From contig JAQULA010000142.1 of the NCBI GenBank assembly GCA_028718845.1, positions 1 to 5,016 on the forward strand: DNA of 5,016 nucleotides. The letters run 5' to 3'. Shown here one piece after another: positions 1 through 5,016 of the stretch. This stretch comes from Candidatus Omnitrophota bacterium. GTDB lineage: Bacteria > Omnitrophota > Gorgyraeia > B26-G9. The notes beneath the pieces were generated by a model. That model was given only the letters and a program-made list of their open reading frames with translations, had not been told where the DNA came from and ran no database searches. A program made the translations under genes and the position numbers. The first letter of the stretch is position 1, and each line of letters starts with the position of its first letter.

Positions 1-111
1 TTGGACCTGGTGGCCGGGCATTTTCAGGTGGCCAAATCGGCGATTACCATTGTCAAAGGGGCGTATGCGTCAAAAAAGGTGATGCATATCGAGTTGCCGC
101 AGTCAAAGTAG
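1..111 (+). CDS. DUF167/YggU-family protein, C-terminal fragment
   Basis: The reading frame is open from the first base and ends at TAG 109-111, giving 36 residues; the N-terminal part lies outside the window. The visible tail contains VAKSAITIVKGAYASKKVMH followed by IEL. This fits the end of the DUF167 (YggU) fold, where a 'V.KS.I.I..G..S..K...I' pattern forms the last helix and strand. Family members are usually about 70-100 residues, so roughly the last third to half is present. Their biochemical role is not settled, so none is assigned. The gene is followed by about 200 non-coding bases, so it probably ends its own transcription unit. The call rests on a short segment and is moderately sure. 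Confidence 0.6.
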   Translation: MDLVAGHFQVAKSAITIVKGAYASKKVMHIELPQSK

Positions 112-315
112 AGAGGGAAGAAGGAATACGGAAGAGGGAAGCAAAAACAAAAAAGTTTTAAAGTGGAGGTTCTTCCATCTTCCCTCATCCTAACGATTTC
201 GCCGTGTTTTGGCGGAAGAGTGGACTTCCCGCGAATTTTGGCGTGAAGCTTGTAGCGGATGGAAATAGATTGTTAAGGCGAAAGCAAAACAAGAGAAAAA
301 GCGGAGGAGGAAATA
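112..315. other. Intergenic region with purine-rich repeats and a structured leader before nfu
   Basis: No gene is supported in these 204 bases. The first part (112-170) is strongly purine-rich on the + strand. GAGGGAAG occurs twice, at 113-120 and 134-141, and its complement TCTTCCCTC lies at 178-186, so the arms could pair. The second part holds small alternative hairpins: 197-203 with 211-217, 214-218 with 225-229, and 225-232 with 241-248. TTTTGGCG is directly repeated at 207-214 and 236-243, followed each time by GAAG or TGAAG. I see no convincing -35/-10 pair, although the promoter of nfu-nikR must lie here or further upstream. The region ends with the nfu ribosome binding site GGAGGAGG at 303-310. 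Confidence 0.6.
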
Positions 316-540
316 ATGAAGGATAAAGTCGAAAAGGTGTTGAATGAGATTCGTCCGGCGTTGCAGGCGGACGGCGGGAACGTGGAACTGGTCGATGTCA
401 GCGACGACGGGGTGGTGAAGGTGCGGTTGCAGGGAGCGTGCGGCTGCTGTCCGATGTCGCAGATGACCTTGAAGATGGGTATCGAAAAAAAATTAAAGCA
501 GGCGATACCTTCGATTAAGAAAGTTGAGTCGGTGCAATAA
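316..540 (+). CDS. nfu: Stand-alone NifU C-terminal-domain (Nfu-type) Fe-S scaffold protein
   Basis: This 74-residue protein is a single NifU C-terminal domain, a family that binds a labile [4Fe-4S] cluster (usually between two subunits) and passes it to client enzymes in the cytoplasm. The N-terminal helix carries VLNEIRPALQADGGNVELVD, typical of the family. The signature GACGCCPMSQMTL provides the Cys42-x-x-Cys45 pair expected to bind the cluster; Cys44 is an extra cysteine inside the motif. The GIEKKLKQAIP helix and a final strand complete the fold. There is no N-terminal A-type or IscU-like domain, so this is not full-length NifU or E. coli-type NfuA. ATG 316 has a very strong site, GGAGGAGG, five bases upstream. 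nikR begins 25 bases after its stop, suggesting co-transcription. Confidence 0.93.
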   Translation: MKDKVEKVLNEIRPALQADGGNVELVDVSDDGVVKVRLQGACGCCPMSQMTLKMGIEKKLKQAIPSIKKVESVQ

Positions 541-554
541 GAGCGCCGATAACC

Positions 555-568
555 AGAGGTATGCCGTG
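555..568 (+). promoter_or_regulatory. Ribosome binding site that selects the GTG start of nikR
   Basis: AGAGGT at 555-560 lies five bases before GTG 566-568. Starting here gives M-A-K-L-I-R-F-G-V-S, the usual NikR N-terminus, with the DNA-contacting strand beginning a few residues in. A TTG at 524 in the same frame would add 14 residues of no family likeness and overlap the end of nfu, and the ATG at 561 is out of frame. Confidence 0.75.
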
Positions 569-985
569 GCAAAGCTGATTCGATTCGGTGTGTCGATAGA
601 AGCAAATTTGCTGGAAGCGTTTGACCGGGCCAGCGCGGCGCAGAAATATGCCAATCGCTCGCAGGCGATTGCCGACCTGATGCGGAACAAGCTGATCGAA
701 CGGGATTGGCAGAAAAAAAACGCGCAGGTTGTGGCGACTGTCAGCCTGGTCTATAATCATCACCGCCGGGAAGTGGTCAATAAGGTGATGGATATCCAGC
801 ATGATTACCAGCGTTTGATCATCTCGACCCAGCATATCCACCTGGATCACGATAATTGCCTGGAAATAATCGCGTCCAAAGGCAAAGCGCGGGATATCGT
901 TGGATTGACGCACCGCCTGCGCGGGGTCAAAGGGACCAAGCATGTTTCGTTTACCGCGACTACCAGCGGGAAACAGTTGAGCTGA
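566..985 (+). CDS. nikR: Nickel-responsive transcriptional regulator NikR
   Basis: With the GTG start this is a 139-residue NikR, close to the family's usual 130-150. NikR is a tetramer that binds DNA through a ribbon-helix-helix domain and senses Ni(II) through a C-terminal ACT-like domain. Residues 4-46 form the ribbon-helix-helix, with the strand LIRFGVSI, helix LLEAFDRA and the turn NRSQAIADLMR. The sensor domain begins near residue 53. The four square-planar nickel ligands known from E. coli NikR (His76, His87, His89, Cys95) are all present here as His79, His90, His92 and Cys98, in QHDY and QHIHLDHDNCLEI. The protein should therefore be a functional nickel sensor. No nickel transporter or nickel enzyme is visible, so its targets are elsewhere, and I found no convincing operator nearby. 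It lies 25 bases after nfu and is followed by a terminator. Confidence 0.93.
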   Translation: MAKLIRFGVSIEANLLEAFDRASAAQKYANRSQAIADLMRNKLIERDWQKKNAQVVATVSLVYNHHRREVVNKVMDIQHDYQRLIISTQHIHLDHDNCLEIIASKGKARDIVGLTHRLRGVKGTKHVSFTATTSGKQLS

Positions 986-1002
986 TACGCAGGAGCGATT
1001 AC

Positions 1003-1045
1003 AAAAGCGGCGGCCTGTACTAAAAACACGGGTTGCCGCTTTTTT
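1003..1045 (+). terminator. Rho-independent terminator of the nfu-nikR unit
   Basis: AAAAGCGGC at 1003-1011 pairs perfectly with GCCGCTTTT at 1035-1043. The stem continues inward through 1012-1018 with 1028-1034, including three G-U pairs, to about 16 bp with a nine-base loop at 1019-1027. The 3' arm runs into seven consecutive T (1040-1046 minus the final A, i.e. 1040-1045 counted as the T tract). It begins 17 bases after the nikR stop. The complementary strand has a four-T run after the hairpin, so weak bidirectional action is possible. Confidence 0.88.
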
Positions 1046-1071
1046 ATCCGGCAGCAATCAAAAAGGTGCTT

Positions 1072-1101
1072 GGTGTTGGGTTTTCGGTGTTGGGGAAAAC
1101 C
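1072..1101. repeat. Short tandem repeat with an internal hairpin in the nikR-tmk gap
   Basis: GGTGTTGGG occurs at 1072-1080 and again at 1086-1094, a period of 14 bases. GGTTTTC at 1079-1085 is complementary to GAAAACC at 1095-1101, so the second copy would sit in the nine-base loop of a 7-bp hairpin. There is no T tract behind it, so it is not an obvious terminator. It is followed at 1103-1114 by a partly self-similar TCACC-TATCACC stretch. The origin is unknown; it could be a degenerate intergenic repeat. Confidence 0.5.
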
Positions 1102-1138
1102 GGTCACCTATCACCCATTCTCTGTTAAACGGAACTGC

Positions 1139-1167
1139 TTGCCATATAAAGAGCTATCTGTTACAAT
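1139..1167 (+). promoter_or_regulatory. Sigma70-type promoter for the tmk-holB-ricT-metG operon
   Basis: TTGCCA at 1139-1144 matches four of six bases of the -35 consensus. A 17-base spacer separates it from TACAAT at 1162-1167, five of six for the -10. TG at 1159-1160 in the correct place gives an extended -10. The site sits downstream of the nikR terminator and just before the first gene of the next unit. Transcription would be expected to start near 1174, only about eight bases before the tmk ATG. This is read from consensus only. Confidence 0.78.
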
Positions 1168-1181
1168 CATAATGGTTATTT

Positions 1182-1817
1182 ATGACTAAAAAGAGAGCGT
1201 TGATCATTAGTTTTGAAGGCATTGAAGGTACCGGTAAGAGCACGCAGTGCCGCCGGTTAATCCGTTATCTGAAGAAAAAAGGATTACGGGTGGCGATAAT
1301 GCGGGAGCCGGGGTCTTCTCACATGGGGGAGGAAATCCGGCACATCCTTTTGCACGGTAAGGGGAAGCTTACTCCTTTTTCCGAGACCATGCTGTTCCTG
1401 GCCGCGCGCGGCCAGCTTTGCGCGGAAAAAATCCGGCCGAATCTGGAAAAAAAGGATGTAATTATCCTGGACCGTTATATCGATGCGACGTTGGCGTATC
1501 AGGGATATGGAATAGGCGTCGACCGGCGTTTGATTAAACAGCTGAATATGAGCGCGGTGGGCGATCTTGTCCCGGACGTGACTTTGCTGCTTGATGTCGC
1601 TCCCAAAATAGGGTTGGCCCGCTCCGGCCGGAATGACCGTTTTGAAAAACGCACCTTTTTGTTTTTTGAAAAAGTTCGCCGGGGTTATTTGGAATTGGCC
1701 AAGGCCGAACCGAAAAGAATTAAAATTATCCCGGCGGACACGACGATCGAAACCATGCAGGAACGTATTCGCGGTATTGTGGAGCAGGCCTATGAACGCG
1801 GCAGAAAAAATCGGTAG
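1182..1817 (+). CDS. tmk: Thymidylate kinase
   Basis: This 211-residue protein should phosphorylate dTMP to dTDP with ATP, a required step of dTTP synthesis in the cytoplasm; the length is normal. The P-loop is FEGIEGTGKST at residues 11-21. The dTMP-binding REPG motif is at 41-44, followed by SS where most family members have GT. Arg76 in LAARGQL and the DRY motif at 97-99, followed by AYQG, are in place. The lid, residues 147-157, carries Arg147, Arg150 and Arg153, while the P-loop has no arginine; this is the bacterial type II arrangement. ATG 1182 gives a normal N-terminus but has no ribosome binding site, and the predicted transcript begins about eight bases upstream. An in-frame TTG at 1200 would still keep the P-loop but has poor spacing from any purine-rich site. 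holB overlaps its end by 26 bp. Confidence 0.95.
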   Translation: MTKKRALIISFEGIEGTGKSTQCRRLIRYLKKKGLRVAIMREPGSSHMGEEIRHILLHGKGKLTPFSETMLFLAARGQLCAEKIRPNLEKKDVIILDRYIDATLAYQGYGIGVDRRLIKQLNMSAVGDLVPDVTLLLDVAPKIGLARSGRNDRFEKRTFLFFEKVRRGYLELAKAEPKRIKIIPADTTIETMQERIRGIVEQAYERGRKNR

Positions 1818-2688
1818 CAGCGGCATTCCGGCCGCGGAATGGCTGCCGGCATTTAATACCAGCGGAAGTTTTTTATTTGTCGGTGAAGATACGCCGCGCA
1901 TGGCCGGGGCGGTGAATGAACTGGCAATGCAGGCGTTATGCACGGGAGTTTCCGGTGAAGAGCCCCGGTCGGGATATTGCGGCCAATGCCAGAATTGCCG
2001 GCAGGGCCGGGCCGGACAGCATCCGGATATTGTCTGGTTCGAGCCTAAAGGCGTATCGTCATCGATAAAGATCGAAGATATCCGTCGTCTTAAGGAACTG
2101 GTGTACCTGAAACCGTTTCAGGCCCGGAAAAAAATCGTGGTTATCCGCGACGCCGAACGCATGACTTCGGAAGCGGCGAACGCGCTGCTGAAGATCCTGG
2201 AAGAACCTCCGGCGGACGCGGTGCTGGTTTTGCTTGCGCAGAGTGCGGCGCAACTGCTGTCTACGGTGGTTTCCCGTTGTCAGTTGATACGTTTTTGGGA
2301 AGCGGCGCAGCCGGCGGATTTTCATAATGAAACCGTGGATACTCTGGTTTCCCGGCTGATGGAGGCGGGCGTTACCCCGGGGATGGAGCGGGGCGCGGAG
2401 GAAGATGCCGCGTTGGACCGTTCCGCCGCGGAAAGCGTGCTCCAGGAACTTGCCTGTGTGTTCCGGGACCTGATGCTCCTCGGCCAAGGGGTAATCCAGG
2501 TCGCCGGGATGAGCCGCCAGCCGGATATCGCGCTGAAACGCTGGGCGCGGATGTTCGATGCCGCTTCTCTGGAGCGGCTGGTGGATGAAATGCTGCGGAT
2601 GAAAGGGTATGTCCGCGGAAATGCGAACATAAAACTGTCGTTGGACTTGACGGCAAAAACGATTGCCGCGCATAAAAACAGGTCGTAG
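1792..2688 (+). CDS. holB: DNA polymerase III delta-prime subunit (clamp loader)
   Basis: This 298-residue protein belongs to the clamp-loader AAA+ family and should act with tau/gamma and delta to load the beta sliding clamp. The position where ATP-binding relatives have GPxGxGKT reads FVGEDTPRMAG (29-39), so Walker A is degenerate and ATP binding is not expected, as in delta-prime. A zinc module with Cys50, Cys63, Cys66 and Cys69 follows, then HPDI. The stretch IKIEDIRRLKELVYLKPFQ (92-110), the Walker B remnant VVIRDAERM, NALLKILEEPP (130-140) and the SRC motif with the trans-acting arginine (161-163) are typical. ATG 1792 was chosen because GGAG lies seven bases upstream and the protein then begins just before the AAA+ fold. 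The open frame runs further upstream only inside tmk. The C-terminal collar domain is poorly conserved, as usual. The neighbour order tmk-holB-ricT supports delta-prime over gamma/tau. Confidence 0.9.
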   Translation: MNAAEKIGSSGIPAAEWLPAFNTSGSFLFVGEDTPRMAGAVNELAMQALCTGVSGEEPRSGYCGQCQNCRQGRAGQHPDIVWFEPKGVSSSIKIEDIRRLKELVYLKPFQARKKIVVIRDAERMTSEAANALLKILEEPPADAVLVLLAQSAAQLLSTVVSRCQLIRFWEAAQPADFHNETVDTLVSRLMEAGVTPGMERGAEEDAALDRSAAESVLQELACVFRDLMLLGQGVIQVAGMSRQPDIALKRWARMFDAASLERLVDEMLRMKGYVRGNANIKLSLDLTAKTIAAHKNRS

Positions 2689-2727
2689 CGGATGTGCGCG
2701 GGTTTATTACGAGAAAAGAGGTAAGCT

Positions 2728-3549
2728 ATGGTAAAAACAGCCGGGATAAAATTGCGGGACCAGGGCAAGGTGGTCCTGTTTAACCTGCATAATATCAATT
2801 GCAAGGCGCAGGATGTGGTAATTGTCGAATCCGAACGCGGGCTGGATTACGGCGTGGTAGTGCCGGATCATGAGGCGGCCGGGGCGGAAGCGCCGACCGG
2901 GGCGGTAAAGCGTATCGTGCGGGTGGCCACGAAACAGGATCTCGATCAGATCGAACGCAACAAGCAGGAAACAAAAACTATCTTTGAAACCGCCCAGAAA
3001 AAGATCCAGGAGCGCAACTTAACCATGAAATTGGTCGAGGCGGAATATTCTTTCGACCGCAGTAAGATCATTTTCTATTTCACTTCCGAAGGCCGGGTGG
3101 ATTTCCGGGAACTGGTGCGCGACCTGGCGCATTTGTTCAAGGCCCGCATCGAGCTTAAGCAGATCGGCGTGCGCGATGAGGTGAAAATGTTCGGCGGGTT
3201 CGGCTGCTGCGGAAGAAAATTGTGCTGCGCGGCGTTTTTAAAAGATTTCGAGCCGGTAACCATCCGGATGGCCAAGCAGCAGAATATGCCGCTTAATCCG
3301 GAAAAGATATCCGGGTTATGCGGAAGGCTGATGTGCTGCCTGGGCTATGAGTACCAAACCTATAAGGAATTTTCCAAAAATCTTCCCAAGGAAGGGCAGT
3401 ATATCGACACGCCGGAAGGCAAAGGGCGGGTGGTCAGCGTGCATACTCTCAAACAGATGGTGGTGGTGGAACTGGAAGATGAGCGGATGGTGGAAGTATG
3501 CCTGAAGGGGAAAAATTTCGTGAGGATCCCGCATGAAAAAGAAAAATAG
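2728..3549 (+). CDS. ricT: PSP1-domain protein RicT (YaaT)
   Basis: This 273-residue protein matches the RicT/YaaT family. In Bacillus subtilis RicT works with RicA and RicF in an Fe-S-bearing complex that affects RNase Y processing and development; the role outside Firmicutes is less clear. The N-terminal part (about 10-100) resembles the PSP1 domain entry, with GLDYGVVV at 38-45 and a charged helix at 69-97. The core is GVRDEVKMFGGFGCCGRKLC, then CAAFLKDFEPV, then MAKQQNMPLNPEKISGLCGR and LMCCLGYE. Cysteines 160, 161, 166, 167, 198, 203 and 204 form a dense cluster suited to metal or Fe-S binding. A SH3-like tail (about 220-268) carries YIDTPEGKGRVVSV. AAAGAGGT lies six bases before ATG 2728. 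It follows holB by 39 bases and overlaps metG by 17 bp. No ricA or ricF homologue is in the window. Confidence 0.93.
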   Translation: MVKTAGIKLRDQGKVVLFNLHNINCKAQDVVIVESERGLDYGVVVPDHEAAGAEAPTGAVKRIVRVATKQDLDQIERNKQETKTIFETAQKKIQERNLTMKLVEAEYSFDRSKIIFYFTSEGRVDFRELVRDLAHLFKARIELKQIGVRDEVKMFGGFGCCGRKLCCAAFLKDFEPVTIRMAKQQNMPLNPEKISGLCGRLMCCLGYEYQTYKEFSKNLPKEGQYIDTPEGKGRVVSVHTLKQMVVVELEDERMVEVCLKGKNFVRIPHEKEK

Positions 3550-5005
3550 TTTTTATATTACCACGGCGATCGATTATCCTTCCGGCAAGCCGCATATCGG
3601 CCATGCCTATGAGAAAATTCTCGCCGATGTCATCGCCCGCTGGCAGCGCCGCAAAGGCAAAGAAGTGTTTTTCCTTACCGGCACGGACGAACACGGCCAG
3701 AAAATCGAGAAGTATGCCAAAGCGCAGCAGAAGCCTCCGCAGGAATTTGTCGATGCGATGAGCGCGCAATTTATCGAGCTCTGCCGCAGCTTGAATATAT
3801 CCAACGATGATTTTATCCGTACGACCCAGCCGCGCCATGTTGAAGTCGCCGAGCGCATTTTTAAACGCGTGCTGGAAAAGGGCGATATCTATAAAGGCAC
3901 CTACGAAGGGTTTTACTGCGTGGATTGCGAAGCGTTTTTCCTGGAAAAAGACCTGCGCAACGGCGCCTGTCCGGTACACGATAAGAAAGTGGATTGGATC
4001 AAAGAAGATGGTTATTTCTTCAAAATGAGCGCCTACCAGGACGCGGTGCTGAATTACCTGAACGCGAACGAGAACGCTATCGTTCCCAAGACCCGCCGCA
4101 ACGAAGTGATCAACCGCATCCAGGAAGGGGTGCGCGACCTGAATATTTCCCGGTCCAATTTTACCTGGGGGATTCCTCTGCCGAACGACCCGGGGCATGT
4201 TTTGTTCGTCTGGTTCGACGCCCTGGTAAATTATGTCAGCGCCCTGGGCGGGCCGGGAGGAGAACGGTTCGAGGAATACTGGCCGGCGGATATTCACCTG
4301 ATCGGCAAAGATATCCTCTGGTTCCATGCCATGGTCTGGCCGGCGATCCTGCTGGCGGCCGGAATCGAACTGCCGCGCTCGGTGTTCGTGCACGGATTTA
4401 TCAATCTTGACGGAGAGAAGATTTCCAAAAGCAAGGGGGTCACGGTCGATCCGATGGAGTTGATCCATAAATACGGGGCGGACAGCCTGCGCTATTTTCT
4501 TCTGCGCGAGGTTTCTTTCGGGGAAGACGGAAATTTTTCCGAAGACGCGTTGATCCGCCGGATCAACAGCGATTTGGCCAATGACCTGGGCAACCTGGTG
4601 TATCGTTCGCTGAGCATGATCGAAAAATATACCCAGGGCAGGATCCCGGCCTCGCGTACCGGGGCGCTGCCGGAAACGCTGAGCGCGTCGGCCGCCGGCC
4701 TGTCCGCGGCGGTGGATAAAGAGATGGAAACCTATAATTTCAGCCAGGCCCTGGCCCGGATATGGGAACTGATCAATGCCGCCAATAAATTCATCGAGAA
4801 TACCAAGCCGTGGGTGTTGTTTAAGGAGAAGAAAGAAAACGAATTGAACGATTTTTTGTTTGTGCTGGTGCAGGTTATTACCCAGGTACGGGATAACCTC
4901 GCTCCGTTTATGCCGGAAACCGCGGCAAAGATCCGGCAGCAGGTCGGGACGGAGATGATCCGCAAGGATGCGCCGCTTTTCCCGAGAATCGAAGATGCTG
5001 ATTGA
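3533..5005 (+). CDS. metG: Methionyl-tRNA synthetase
   Basis: This 490-residue class I synthetase should charge tRNA-Met. The HIGH motif is exact at residues 21-24 (His-Ile-Gly-His) and the KMSKS loop is KISKS at 296-300. GTDEHGQKIE, WFDALVNYVSALG (Trp227) and HLIGKDILWFHAMVWP are characteristic. The connective peptide holds a single zinc site, Cys129, Cys132, Cys146 and His149, in YCVDCEAF and CPVH, the one-zinc form also found in Thermus. The anticodon-binding helical domain includes NTKPW, ending at Trp427, a region that reads the CAU anticodon in this family. The protein ends after that domain and lacks the C-terminal EMAPII/Trbp111 tRNA-binding domain found in longer MetRS. ATG 3533, with GAGG seven bases upstream, lies inside the end of ricT. 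The stop overlaps the next start by 11 bp. Confidence 0.97.
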   Translation: MKKKNSFYITTAIDYPSGKPHIGHAYEKILADVIARWQRRKGKEVFFLTGTDEHGQKIEKYAKAQQKPPQEFVDAMSAQFIELCRSLNISNDDFIRTTQPRHVEVAERIFKRVLEKGDIYKGTYEGFYCVDCEAFFLEKDLRNGACPVHDKKVDWIKEDGYFFKMSAYQDAVLNYLNANENAIVPKTRRNEVINRIQEGVRDLNISRSNFTWGIPLPNDPGHVLFVWFDALVNYVSALGGPGGERFEEYWPADIHLIGKDILWFHAMVWPAILLAAGIELPRSVFVHGFINLDGEKISKSKGVTVDPMELIHKYGADSLRYFLLREVSFGEDGNFSEDALIRRINSDLANDLGNLVYRSLSMIEKYTQGRIPASRTGALPETLSASAAGLSAAVDKEMETYNFSQALARIWELINAANKFIENTKPWVLFKEKKENELNDFLFVLVQVITQVRDNLAPFMPETAAKIRQQVGTEMIRKDAPLFPRIEDAD

Positions 5006-5016
5006 TACGCATTGCC
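4995..5016 (+). CDS. TatD-family metal-dependent hydrolase, first seven codons
   Basis: ATG 4995 opens a frame reading M-L-I-D-T-H-C up to the window edge. This is the typical start of TatD-family proteins, whose first metal-binding motif is the H-x-H of D-T-H-C-H-L-D; only the first histidine is visible. The start overlaps the metG stop by 11 bp, matching the overlaps upstream. metG followed by a tatD homologue is a common order (metS-yabD in Bacillus). TatD proteins are divalent-metal nucleases or related amidohydrolases. The call rests on seven residues plus context; upstream Shine-Dalgarno likeness is weak, so translation may depend on coupling to metG. Confidence 0.75.

Noticed and set aside
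113..186. Inverted repeat GAGGGAAG/CTTCCCTC as a terminator for the DUF167 gene
   Set aside because: The loop would be tens of bases long and no T tract follows the 3' arm.
238..276. Possible promoters for nfu (TTGGCG or TTGTAG with downstream A/T-rich hexamers)
   Set aside because: The spacings are wrong or the -10 matches are poor; none approaches the quality of the tmk promoter.
524..565. N-terminal extension of NikR from TTG 524
   Set aside because: The extra 14 residues overlap nfu and have no NikR likeness, while GTG 566 has a well-placed AGAGGT and gives the normal N-terminus.
515..1057. Open frame of about 180 codons on the - strand opposite nikR
   Set aside because: It covers nikR and reads through the terminator hairpin; the NikR frame has all family motifs, so this is a shadow.
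1170..1181. ATAA-TGG-TTAT small palindrome as a possible NikR or other operator
   Set aside because: The arms are only 4 bp in A/T-rich sequence and do not match known NikR operator architecture such as GTATGA-N16-TCATAC.
1633..1791. N-terminal extension of HolB from ATG 1633
   Set aside because: The extension lies wholly inside tmk in another frame and resembles nothing in the family; ATG 1792 has a GGAG site and fits the domain start.
1284..1943. Open frame of about 219 codons on the - strand opposite tmk and holB
   Set aside because: It is antisense to tmk and the start of holB, has no family likeness and no convincing ribosome binding site.
3449..4468. Long open frame of about 339 codons on the - strand opposite ricT and metG
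   Set aside because: It lies opposite strongly supported conserved genes, its protein shows no recognisable domain, and such frames arise from codon bias of the real strand.
1..5016. CRISPR arrays, insertion sequences, tRNA or rRNA genes, toxin-antitoxin or defence genes
   Set aside because: No regular repeat-spacer pattern, transposase motif, cloverleaf or rRNA-like segment was seen; the coding content is ordinary housekeeping genes.

Overview
This is a bacterial chromosomal window of compact housekeeping genes. Every gene I can support is on the + strand. Base composition is moderately GC-rich, with A-rich ribosome binding sites. The lineage cannot be fixed from sequence alone. The gene order tmk-holB-ricT-metG-tatD is a reduced version of the Firmicutes cluster tmk-yaaQ-yaaR-holB-yaaT-yabA...metS-yabD. 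Protein style and GC content do not look like a typical Firmicute, and an uncultured Gram-negative-type lineage such as Omnitrophota is my tentative guess.

Layout. Bases 1-111 are the C-terminal tail of a DUF167/YggU-family protein. Bases 112-315 are non-coding: a purine-rich stretch with short direct and inverted repeats, then a block of small overlapping hairpins. Bases 316-985 hold a two-gene unit: a 74-residue stand-alone NifU C-terminal-type iron-sulfur scaffold protein (nfu), then a nickel-responsive NikR regulator that probably starts at GTG 566. A strong intrinsic terminator at 1003-1045 closes this unit. Bases 1046-1138 carry a short tandem/inverted repeat. A near-consensus sigma70 promoter with an extended -10 (1139-1167) then drives the second unit.

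The second unit (1182 to the window end) is one tightly packed operon: thymidylate kinase (tmk), DNA polymerase III delta-prime clamp-loader subunit (holB), PSP1-family RicT/YaaT, methionyl-tRNA synthetase (metG), and the first seven codons of a TatD-family hydrolase. Three of its four gene junctions overlap (26, 17 and 11 bp), so translational coupling is likely. The operon combines dTTP supply, replication clamp loading, an Fe-S-type RNA-maturation/regulatory factor, tRNA charging and a metal-dependent nuclease.

No mobile element, CRISPR array, rRNA/tRNA gene or clearly new system is visible. The points most worth a second look are the very short leader of tmk with its overlapping out-of-frame start codon, the structured repeat-bearing leader before nfu-nikR, the nfu-nikR pairing, and the conserved-but-reduced tmk-to-tatD cluster.
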